Origin: Rickettsia typhi
GTDB lineage: Bacteria > Pseudomonadota > Gammaproteobacteria > Burkholderiales > Burkholderiaceae_C
Direction of reading: 5' to 3'
DNA length: 5,464 bases
Assembly (NCBI GenBank): GCA_943325485.2
Contig: CALPPP020000103.1
Location: forward strand, 1 to 5,464
The stretch's first letter is position 1. The number at the start of each line of letters is the position of its first letter. This document shows positions 1-5,464 of this stretch, piece after piece. The notes under the pieces were generated by a model. It ran no database searches, was not told the origin of the DNA, and was given only the letters and a program-made list of their open reading frames with translations. A program made the position numbers and the translations under genes.

Positions 1-1110
1 CAAAACGTGCGTGGCACGGTACAAGCCGATATCTTGAAAGAAGACCAAGGGCAAAACACCTGCCTGTTCTCGACCGAGTTCAGCTTGAAGGTGATGGGCG
101 ACATTGCCCAGTACTTTGTCGAGCACCAGGTGCGCAATTTCTACAGCGTGTCCATCAGCGGTTATCACATCGCCGAAGCGGGGGCCAACCCCATCAGCCA
201 ACTGGCCTTCACGCTGTCCAACGGCTTCACCTTTGTCGAAGCCTATTTGGCACGCGGCATGCACATCGACGACTTTGCGCCCAACCTGAGCTTTTTCTTC
301 AGCAACGGCATGGACCCCGAGTACACCGTCATGGGCCGCGTGGCACGGCGCATCTGGGCGGTGGCGATGAAAGAAAAATACGGCGCCAACGAGCGCTCGC
401 AAAAACTGAAATACCACATCCAAACTTCGGGACGTTCGCTACACGCCCAAGAAATTCAGTTCAACGACATCCGCACCACGCTGCAAGCCCTCATTGCCAT
501 TTACGACAACTGCAACAGTCTGCACACCAACGCGTTTGACGAAGCCATCACCACGCCCACCGAAGACTCGGTGCGCCGCGCCATGGCGATTCAGCTCATC
601 ATCAACCGCGAATGGGGTTTGGCGAAAAACGAAAACCCCAGCCAAGGCGCTTTCATCATCGAAGAGCTGACCCAATTGGTGGAAGAAGCAGTGCTGTCAG
701 AATTTGTGGCGATTGCCGAGCGCGGTGGCGTCTTGGGCGCCATGGAAACCGGTTATCAGCGCGGCAAAATCCAAGACGAGTCCATGCACTACGAAATGCT
801 CAAGCACACCGGCGAGCTGCCCATCATTGGCGTGAATACCTTCAAGTCACCGCACGCCAACGAAGTGCCCCAAAGCATTGAACTGGCTCGCTCGACCGAC
901 GAGGAAAAGCAAAGCCAGTTGAAGCGCTTGAATGACTTTCACAGCCGCCATGCCCAAGAGGCACAGAACCAGTTGGCACGTTTGCAGCAAGCGGTGCTGG
1001 ACAACGCCAATGTGTTCGAGGTCTTGATGGAAGCGGTGCGTTGCTGCTCGCTGGGCCAAGTCACCAAGGCCTTGTTTGAGGTGGGTGGTCAGTACCGTCG
1101 CAATATGTAA
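1..1110 (+). CDS. icmF: Fused isobutyryl-CoA mutase/G-protein chaperone IcmF, C-terminal part (5' end outside window)
   Basis: This is the substrate-binding part of an adenosylcobalamin-dependent acyl-CoA mutase that interconverts isobutyryl-CoA and n-butyryl-CoA in the cytoplasm. The reading frame is open from base 1, so the ATG at position 7 is internal; 369 residues are visible out of roughly 1,090 usual for IcmF. Barrel motifs of the methylmalonyl-CoA mutase family are clear: [10 protein letters not shown] near the start, SISGYH with the active-site His at visible residue 56 (bases 166-168), QTSGRSL at 141-147 and [11 protein letters not shown] at 172-182. At the position of Arg207 of methylmalonyl-CoA mutase there is Gln (residue 18, bases 52-54), the residue expected in isobutyryl-CoA mutases. 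The protein ends with [11 protein letters not shown] and has no C-terminal B12-binding DxHxxG domain, as expected for IcmF, where B12 and GTPase domains are N-terminal. An unfused IcmA-like large subunit is the main alternative, because the N-terminal domains are not visible. Confidence 0.9.
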   Translation, partial: QNVRGTVQADILKEDQGQNTCLFSTEFSLKVMGDIAQYFVEHQVRNFYSVSISGYHIAEAGANPISQLAFTLSNGFTFVEAYLARGMHIDDFAPNLSFFFSNGMDPEYTVMGRVARRIWAVAMKEKYGANERSQKLKYHIQTSGRSLHAQEIQFNDIRTTLQALIAIYDNCNSLHTNAFDEAITTPTEDSVRRAMAIQLIINREWGLAKNENPSQGAFIIEELTQLVEEAVLSEFVAIAERGGVLGAMETGYQRGKIQDESMHYEMLKHTGELPIIGVNTFKSPHANEVPQSIELARSTDEEKQSQLKRLNDFHSRHAQEAQNQLARLQQAVLDNANVFEVLMEAVRCCSLGQVTKALFEVGGQYRRNM

Positions 1111-1142
1111 AGTGCAAAGTTAGGCCTTACCTTTTTAAAACC

Positions 1143-1727
1143 ATGCGACTCGGTTTGTACCAAGAAAAAATCATTTGGCTGGCCCTTTGTGCGCCGCTTT
1201 TTGCACTCACGCATTTGGCCAATGCTTGGTTGTTTGACCATATGTCTTTGTCCAATCACATCAACTGGATTTACTTGCCCGCCTTTCTGCGTGTCGCCTA
1301 TGTGTTGATTTTGGGGCCAGTCTGGGGCTTTTCTGCCATTTTCTTTGGCAGCATCATGCTGGGTGGTAGTTTTGAAGAAAACCTGCTGCAAGCATTGCTC
1401 AATGCAGGAGCGTCTGCCATCAGTCCAATCTTGGCGCTGGGCCTGTTTATGCTCCTCAAGGAGCGCTCACTGCGTCTTGCGCAGCCACGAGACTTGGTGC
1501 AAATGTGTTTGCTTTACGCCTTGCTCAATGCAGTGGTCCACCACTTTATATGGGCGTACCAACAACCCGAGCAGCTGTTGTCTGTCAGTCAGTTGCCCAT
1601 CATGATCGTGGGCGACTTGGCAGGAGCCTTGCTGGGTGCTTTCCTCTTTACCTTGCTCATGCGCCGATCAGGCCTATACCCACTGATAGAGCGCTTGTCC
1701 AAAGACAAGCCAGCGTCGCCGCCTTAG
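1143..1727 (+). CDS. Multi-pass integral membrane protein of unknown function
   Basis: I do not recognise this 194-residue protein with confidence. It is very hydrophobic, with about five or six predicted membrane segments, roughly at residues 10-30, 42-60, 62-76 (short, possibly re-entrant), 85-106, 119-139 and 151-174, followed by a short basic, proline-ending cytoplasmic tail. The stretch around residues 43-74 (YLPAF..., GPVWGF, FFGS) is loosely reminiscent of the start of MASE1-type sensory membrane domains, but there is no attached output domain, and this resemblance is only an impression. Polar residues lie in or next to the helices, notably His24, His33, His39 and the pair His133-His134 in the fifth segment. 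The start at 1143 is the only upstream ATG in frame and keeps the first helix; its Shine-Dalgarno sequence is poor. It begins 32 bp after icmF on the same strand and could be read through from it. Its stop overlaps the ntrX stop on the other strand. Confidence 0.75.
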   Translation: MRLGLYQEKIIWLALCAPLFALTHLANAWLFDHMSLSNHINWIYLPAFLRVAYVLILGPVWGFSAIFFGSIMLGGSFEENLLQALLNAGASAISPILALGLFMLLKERSLRLAQPRDLVQMCLLYALLNAVVHHFIWAYQQPEQLLSVSQLPIMIVGDLAGALLGAFLFTLLMRRSGLYPLIERLSKDKPASPP

Positions 1728-1737
1728 GCGCCGCCGC
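1693..1737. terminator. Possible bidirectional hairpin region at the convergent gene ends
   Basis: Two inverted repeats lie side by side where the two coding sequences meet. The first, 1693-1710, is a perfect 7 bp stem (GCTTGTC / GACAAGC) with the 4-base loop CAAA, inside the last codons of the membrane-protein gene. The second, 1713-1737, is centred on the overlapping stop codons: CGCC-TTA-GGCG extended outwards by CG/CG and GCG/CGC pairs after two single mismatches, giving nine G:C pairs. Neither has a run of U on either strand, so a classical intrinsic terminator is not shown. Because both lie in coding sequence they may be fortuitous; transcript-end mapping is needed to decide. Confidence 0.25.
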
Positions 1738-2404
1738 GCTTGCTGCGGGATAAGTCGACCCCTAATTGCTTGAGCTTGCGGTACAAATGGGTTCGCTCTA
1801 GGCCAGTTTTTTCGGCAACACGCGTCATAGAGCCCCCCTCTTGCGAAAGATGAAACTCGAAATAGGCTTTTTCAAATGCGTCCCGAGCGTCGCGCAAGGG
1901 TTGCGATAAATCAAAACTTTGTACCGAGGCTGGCAGCCGTGCAGTGGCCGGTTGTGCCTGCACCATGATGGGGGACAGAGCCGGCTGCGATAGCGGTTGG
2001 CTTGGCACTACCCCAAGGATAGGCCGCTCGGGCACAGCCGGTTTTCTGGCCAAGCCTTGGTCCACCGCTTTGAGCAGTTTTTGCATGGTGATGGGTTTTT
2101 CTAAAAACGCCAGCGCGCCAATGCGGGTGGCTTGCACCGCGGTCTCAATGGTGGCATGACCACTCATCATGATGACCGGCATGTTCAGCAAGCCGGTAGA
2201 CGCCCACTCTTTGAGCAATGTCACGCCATCAGTATCTGGCATCCAAATATCGAGCAAGACCAAATCTGGACGGGCTGCAGCACGGGCGATACGCGCTTGT
2301 GCTGCGTTCTCCGCCAACTCCACATGGTGGCCTTCGTCGTTCAAGATTTCAAACAGCAGATCGCGAATGCCGAGTTCGTCATCAACCACCAAAATTGTTG
2401 CCAT
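1724..2404 (-). CDS. ntrX: NtrX-type response regulator, short form (receiver + Fis-type HTH, no AAA+ domain)
   Basis: This is the DNA-binding response regulator presumed to be phosphorylated by NtrY, encoded immediately upstream. Residues 1-118 form a CheY-like receiver: acidic pair Asp8-Asp9, phosphoacceptor Asp52 in LLDIWMP, Ser81 and Lys103 in LEKP. Residues 121-165 are a Pro/Ala/Gln-rich linker. Residues 168-216 form a Fis-type helix-turn-helix (DAFEKAYFEF..., then RVAEKTGLERTHLYRKLKQLG) close to the C terminus of classical NtrX/NtrC. At 226 residues it is about half the length of classical NtrX (around 450), because the sigma-54-interacting AAA+ ATPase is missing altogether, including Walker and GAFTGA motifs. 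The open frame is continuous, so this looks like a settled architecture rather than a frameshift. It should therefore not activate sigma-54 RNA polymerase directly; simple activation or repression is more likely. The ATG has no convincing Shine-Dalgarno sequence and lies 18 bp after the ntrY stop, so translation may depend on coupling. The paralogous RegA/PrrA family has a similar layout, but the NtrY neighbour favours NtrX. Confidence 0.85.
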   Translation of the reverse strand: MATILVVDDELGIRDLLFEILNDEGHHVELAENAAQARIARAAARPDLVLLDIWMPDTDGVTLLKEWASTGLLNMPVIMMSGHATIETAVQATRIGALAFLEKPITMQKLLKAVDQGLARKPAVPERPILGVVPSQPLSQPALSPIMVQAQPATARLPASVQSFDLSQPLRDARDAFEKAYFEFHLSQEGGSMTRVAEKTGLERTHLYRKLKQLGVDLSRSKRGGA

Positions 2405-2422
2405 ATTGCTTATCAGGTCAGG

Positions 2423-4678
2423 TTAGGTTGCAGGGTTAGCGTTGCGAAATGATAACGATACTTGAGCCCCGACTGTTTCGTCGCCCTCAAGTCGGTTTTT
2501 GATTTCAATTCGGGCATGGTGTTCATCGGCAATTTTCTTCACAACCGCCAAGCCCAAGCCGGTGCCACCGGCTTTGGTGGTGACATAGGGCTCAAAGGCG
2601 CGTTGCAAGACCGACTCGCTGAAACCGCTGCCATTGTCCACAATCCGCAATCGCACGCGTTGACTGGCCGCGGCTTGCTCGGTCCAGACATGGACCATGG
2701 GCTGAGCACTTTGTGCGCTGGCATCTTGTGCATTTTGAATCAAGTTATGGACCACCTGTCGCAACTGTGCTGCATCCCCAGACACCAACGGTATATCAGC
2801 ACTTAAATGCCAACTCACCGGCACCAAAGCATTGTCGTTGTCATACAGAGGCATCATCTCTTGCAACAGCTGGTTCAAATCCAAGGCTTGCAAACGCGCC
2901 TGTGGCAGTCGGCCGAAATCGCGAAACTCGTTGACCAAGCGTTGCAAAGCATCCACCTGATCCACGATGGTTTTCACCGATTTATGCAGCAAGGCCTGAT
3001 CTGTGCCCACCAACTTATCAGCCAATTTCATTTCCAGACGCTCTGCAGAAAGTTGAATAGGTGTCAGTGGGTTTTTAATCTCGTGGGCCAACCTGCGCGC
3101 CACCTCGGACCATGCTTGGGTGCGTTGGGCAGAGACGATTTCTGTGATGTCATCAAACACCAAAAGCCACTCGCCTTGGGGCAGCACAGCGCCTCGCGCC
3201 ACCAAGGTGGTGTGCAGTTGTCGCTCGGGCCCAAACTCCACAAAAGTTTGCTGGGTCTTGGTGTCGATTTCAAACGACTGCTGCCAATGGTCCAACGAGC
3301 GTTGTTGATCAGACGCAAACTCATGGAAATGCTCCATGACTTGCCGACCAAACACTTGCAAACCTTCGATGTCGGTCAGCGCTTTGCCCAGATGCACCGC
3401 CAAAGGCAGTTGCAAGATGCGCGTTGCCCCTGGGTTGATCGACAAAATATGTCCTTGGCTATCGAGCAAAACCACACCCGCCGTGAGGTTGTCAAGCATG
3501 GTTTGCAAATGGCTGCGAGCCAAATTGACTTGCGCCATGCTCGACTCTACGGTTCGGCGAGCTTGTGCCAGTTGCTCGGTCATCTGCGCAAAAGCGCGGG
3601 TAAGACCATCTAACTCATCTTTGCCTTGCAACACAGCACGCGGACTCAAATCACCTGCCGCCACATCGCGCACACCCTCGGCCAGCAGTAACAAGGGGCG
3701 TGCAAGTTGATTGCCCAGCAAGACCGCCAACAACACAGCACCAAATACCGCTAAAAACAAACTCAGGGTCAGAGTGCCGATGTACATGCGCTTCAAACCA
3801 TCGCGGGCCAATGCCCGCTCTTGGTACTGCCGGTTAGCGTCGAGCACTGCCAAGGCATTGGCCACCAGCACAGGTGGCAATTTCTTCACCACTTGCAACA
3901 CCCGTGCTTGACCCTCCAGCTGAAAACCTGTGCCAGCAATTTGTACCAGCACAGTGATTCTGGGTTGCACTGGGGAGGCAAGCAAGTTGTCGTCCAAGCC
4001 CTCGCTGCGCCAGCTGATGCCTTGGCTGCGCACTTGACGCCACTCTGCTGGTGTGGGTCGCTCAGGTTGTAACTGGTAGCGCTCTTGGGTGACACTGGCC
4101 AAAGTCACAGCATTACCTTGCCAAAGAGTCACTTCGTTGGCATCGAGTTGCGTGCGAATTTTTTCAAGCACCAAGGGCAAAGACTGGTCGGAAGCCCCAG
4201 CCACTTCTTGACTCGCACTGCGAACGCTGGTGGCCAGTTCATTGGACAAGCTCTCCAAGGTTGAGCGGCTTAAATTCAATCCTGCGTCTAGCGCGACTTC
4301 AACCTTGGTGTCAAACCACACCTCGATAGACCGTGTCACAAATTGATAAGACACCGCATAAATCAGCAGGCCAGGCAAGATGCCGACCAAGGCAAAAATG
4401 CTGGCTAACTTAACAAGCAATCGACTGCCAAATTTGCCTTGCTTCAAGCGATAAAACAAACGCACACCAAACCAAGCAATCACTGCCAACAACAAGGCAG
4501 CGAACACCATGTTCAAGCCAAACAAGAGGCCAAAGTTCTGCTCGTAAGCCTCCCAGCGTTGCGTGGCTTGGGTCAGCAGGAACAAAAGCACCAGCGCCAT
4601 GGACACCAGAATCGTCAACCCCACCACCAACCACCATCCGCGATGCCGCAAGCCAGCCGCAGGAGCCACCGATTTCAT
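2423..4678 (-). CDS. ntrY: NtrY-type membrane sensor histidine kinase
   Basis: This 751-residue inner-membrane kinase is the sensor of the NtrYX two-component system, linked in other proteobacteria to nitrogen metabolism, redox or envelope responses. Predicted membrane helices lie at about 16-36, 51-73, 88-110 and 299-322, leaving an extracytoplasmic domain at about 111-298. HAMP follows at 323-375 (LARPLLLLAEGVRDVAAGDL), then a PAS domain at about 390-512 (NLTAGVVLLDSQGHILSINP region). The catalytic core is complete: His532 in the H-box AHEIKNPLTP (bases 3083-3085), N-box NLIQNAQD with Asn645 and Asn649, G1 box DNGSGF at 681-686, F-box FEPYVTTK at 695-702 and G2 box GTGLGL at 705-710. Glu533 and Asn536 form the ExxN motif associated with phosphatase activity in HisKA proteins, so it may both phosphorylate and dephosphorylate its partner. 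The ATG overlaps the stop of the preceding DUF4390 gene (ATGA) and is preceded by AGGAAG at 10 bp. Length and topology fit NtrY; the exact signal is unknown. Confidence 0.93.
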   Translation of the reverse strand: MKSVAPAAGLRHRGWWLVVGLTILVSMALVLLFLLTQATQRWEAYEQNFGLLFGLNMVFAALLLAVIAWFGVRLFYRLKQGKFGSRLLVKLASIFALVGILPGLLIYAVSYQFVTRSIEVWFDTKVEVALDAGLNLSRSTLESLSNELATSVRSASQEVAGASDQSLPLVLEKIRTQLDANEVTLWQGNAVTLASVTQERYQLQPERPTPAEWRQVRSQGISWRSEGLDDNLLASPVQPRITVLVQIAGTGFQLEGQARVLQVVKKLPPVLVANALAVLDANRQYQERALARDGLKRMYIGTLTLSLFLAVFGAVLLAVLLGNQLARPLLLLAEGVRDVAAGDLSPRAVLQGKDELDGLTRAFAQMTEQLAQARRTVESSMAQVNLARSHLQTMLDNLTAGVVLLDSQGHILSINPGATRILQLPLAVHLGKALTDIEGLQVFGRQVMEHFHEFASDQQRSLDHWQQSFEIDTKTQQTFVEFGPERQLHTTLVARGAVLPQGEWLLVFDDITEIVSAQRTQAWSEVARRLAHEIKNPLTPIQLSAERLEMKLADKLVGTDQALLHKSVKTIVDQVDALQRLVNEFRDFGRLPQARLQALDLNQLLQEMMPLYDNDNALVPVSWHLSADIPLVSGDAAQLRQVVHNLIQNAQDASAQSAQPMVHVWTEQAAASQRVRLRIVDNGSGFSESVLQRAFEPYVTTKAGGTGLGLAVVKKIADEHHARIEIKNRLEGDETVGAQVSLSFRNANPAT

Positions 4679-5301
4679 TTAAAACTGTCTTCCTGCAATT
4701 TCAAACTTTGGGTGTATTCCAAGCCTGAACCGCCGCCCAATACGCCAAATTGCAAAGGCTGGGGCAATTGGCTGAGGTCTAGCTTGAATCGAAATTCCAA
4801 GCGCTGCTTATTTGCTGAATCAATAACTGAGGCATCCGCTATGCGCCAACGTGAAATGCGCTGAATGCTTTGCAAGGCCTCGGTCAAGCTCTCAAAACTT
4901 TGACCCAAACTCACCCCCAATCCCGTGGCTTGAATCGGCTGTGCAGACACATAAACACGCCATCGTTTGGACAGGGGCTGAAAGCTCAATCGCACAAAAC
5001 GCTCTGTGCGGCTGACCAATTTGTCAGACCAGTACCAACGCTCTCGCATCACATCAGCTTGCATGACAAAACCGAGCGGCAAGCCACGCGACAAAGCATC
5101 TTCCAAACTTTGGGGCAATTCAAAACCAAGACGGGTACTTAAAAAAATGCCCTCTTCGCTGCGCTGCAAAACCAGATCTTCAAGCTGCACCGGATTCTCA
5201 GCATTGACCGCTCCGATGCCACATGAAAGTAACAGCAGCAACACACGCAGCAGCGCCTGTGCGCGTCGCTTACACAGCTTCCAAGCATCAGACATCGGCA
5301 T
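4675..5301 (-). CDS. DUF4390 domain-containing exported protein
   Basis: This 208-residue protein belongs to the uncharacterised DUF4390 family, which is commonly found between rsmB and ntrY in Betaproteobacteria. The N terminus has a basic stretch (KLCKRR, residues 8-13), a leucine-rich core at 17-26 and a likely signal peptidase I site after Val-Asn-Ala (A34|E35), so it should be exported to the periplasm. A Cys at residue 27 follows LLLS and is a poor lipobox, making lipidation a weak alternative. Family-like blocks are FELPQSLEDAL...GLPLGF (60-78), RERWYWSD (86-93), RFVRLSFQPLSKRWRVY (101-117) and RFKLDLSQLPQPLQFGVL (171-188). I chose the ATG at 5301 because GGAG lies 7 bp upstream and the signal peptide follows directly; ATGs at 5352 and 5295 are possible but less well placed. 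The gene overlaps rsmB by 14 bp and ntrY by 4 bp, which points to co-translation. Its biochemical function is unknown to me; a role near the NtrY sensor domain is inference. Confidence 0.85.
   Translation of the reverse strand: MPMSDAWKLCKRRAQALLRVLLLLLSCGIGAVNAENPVQLEDLVLQRSEEGIFLSTRLGFELPQSLEDALSRGLPLGFVMQADVMRERWYWSDKLVSRTERFVRLSFQPLSKRWRVYVSAQPIQATGLGVSLGQSFESLTEALQSIQRISRWRIADASVIDSANKQRLEFRFKLDLSQLPQPLQFGVLGGGSGLEYTQSLKLQEDSFK
4689..4694 (-). promoter_or_regulatory. Ribosome binding site (AGGAAG) of ntrY
   Basis: AGGAAG on the minus strand lies 10 bases before the ntrY ATG (4678-4676), inside the last codons of the DUF4390 gene. Together with the ATGA overlap it supports the 4678 start and translational coupling of the two genes. 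Confidence 0.55.
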
Positions 5302-5464
5302 TGTGCTGCTCCAGCACGGCATAAAAAAATCCATCATGACCTCTTGCTGCATTGTCTAGGAGGCCTGATGGGTTTGCCGCCATACCCGGCAATAAATGGC
5401 CAGGGGATGGACGCAATAACGCTTGAGTGTTGCGCGCAAGAAACGAATCGATTTGGTGTTGCCC
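5288..5464 (-). CDS. rsmB: 16S rRNA (cytosine-967-C5)-methyltransferase RsmB, C-terminal end (5' part outside window)
   Basis: The minus-strand frame open at the right edge encodes 58 residues before a TGA at 5288-5290. It ends with the terminal beta-strand signature of RsmB/Sun-type methyltransferases, HDGFFYAVL (visible residues 43-51), preceded by a segment resembling the usual FLARN...LLPG region in which the last strands of the Rossmann-fold catalytic domain lie. RsmB methylates C967 of 16S rRNA at carbon 5 using S-adenosylmethionine. The catalytic cysteines and the N-terminal NusB-like domain are upstream and cannot be checked here. The stop codon lies inside the beginning of the DUF4390 gene, so this is the first visible gene of the operon. 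The rsmB - DUF4390 - ntrY order supports the call; a related RsmF/NOP2-type methyltransferase cannot be formally excluded from so short a piece. Confidence 0.85.
   Translation of the reverse strand, partial: GQHQIDSFLARNTQALLRPSPGHLLPGMAANPSGLLDNAARGHDGFFYAVLEQHNADV
5309..5312 (-). promoter_or_regulatory. Ribosome binding site (GGAG) deciding the DUF4390 start
   Basis: On the minus strand GGAG at 5312-5309 is followed by 7 bases and then the ATG at 5301. It lies within the last codons of rsmB. The other candidate starts, ATG at 5352 and at 5295, are worse placed: the first has no purine-rich element at a suitable distance, and the second is 13 bases from GGAG. Confidence 0.6.

Noticed and set aside
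7..9. ATG-like start (GTG) of the icmF frame at position 7
   Set aside because: The frame is open to the first base of the window, and the visible part begins within the conserved [10 protein letters not shown] barrel motif, so the true start lies far upstream.
1089..1391. Minus-strand open frame opposite the membrane-protein gene
   Set aside because: It overlaps both icmF and the membrane-protein gene in antisense, has no domain signature, and its translation lacks the strong hydrophobic pattern that marks the plus-strand gene as real.
2807..3613. Long plus-strand open frame of 268 codons opposite ntrY
   Set aside because: Its codons are in exact register with the ntrY codons on the other strand, so stops arise only where ntrY uses TTA, CTA or TCA, which are rare codons in this genome. 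The translated product has no recognisable domain, and ntrY shows a full set of kinase motifs across the same bases.
4439..4864. Plus-strand open frame of 141 codons across the ntrY/DUF4390 junction
   Set aside because: It runs antisense to two well-supported genes, is rich in His, Gln and Pro as expected from a reversed frame, and has no recognisable motif.
5221..5260. CAG/CAGCAG-like repetition on the plus strand in the DUF4390 gene
   Set aside because: It reflects the run of leucine codons in the signal-peptide core on the minus strand, not a true repeat array.
5302..5352. Longer DUF4390 start at the ATG at 5352
   Set aside because: It would add 17 residues before the signal peptide, increase the overlap with rsmB to 65 bp, and has no suitably spaced Shine-Dalgarno sequence, whereas GGAG lies 7 bases before the ATG at 5301.

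Overview
The window is a compact chromosomal stretch from a Gram-negative bacterium. It is most likely a betaproteobacterium of the order Burkholderiales, and the protein style suggests Comamonadaceae or a close relative. The reasons are the order rsmB - DUF4390 - ntrY - ntrX, a fused-type acyl-CoA mutase (IcmF) next to it, GC content that looks mid-50s by eye, and tightly packed genes. The family-level guess is inference; no rRNA or other taxonomic marker is present.

Layout. Positions 1-1110 (+) hold the 3' part of icmF, cut by the left edge: the substrate-binding barrel and C-terminal tail of a coenzyme-B12-dependent acyl-CoA mutase. Positions 1143-1727 (+) hold a small multi-pass inner-membrane protein that I cannot assign. 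It converges on the minus-strand cluster and the two stop codons overlap by 4 bp at 1724-1727. From the right edge leftwards on the minus strand come the last 58 codons of rsmB (5288-5464), a secreted DUF4390 protein (4675-5301), the sensor histidine kinase gene ntrY (2423-4678) and the response regulator gene ntrX (1724-2404). No gap exceeds 32 bp, so there is no sizeable non-coding region, and I see no RNA gene, mobile element, CRISPR array or long repeat.

How the genes work together. The minus-strand genes look like one operon with translational coupling: 14 bp overlap rsmB/DUF4390, ATGA overlap DUF4390/ntrY, and an 18 bp gap ntrY/ntrX. NtrY is a four-helix membrane kinase with a sizeable extracytoplasmic domain, HAMP, PAS and a complete HisKA/HATPase core. 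NtrX is its presumed partner but has only a receiver and a Fis-type DNA-binding domain, with no sigma-54 AAA+ ATPase domain. The exported DUF4390 protein lies in the same compartment as the NtrY sensor region, so a functional link is possible but unproven. IcmF acts separately in branched/straight C4 acyl-CoA metabolism.

The window is mostly ordinary, conserved gene content. The points most worth a second look are the reduced NtrX, the co-encoded DUF4390 protein, the unassigned membrane protein and the convergent stop-codon overlap with hairpins. I do not see a clearly new system.
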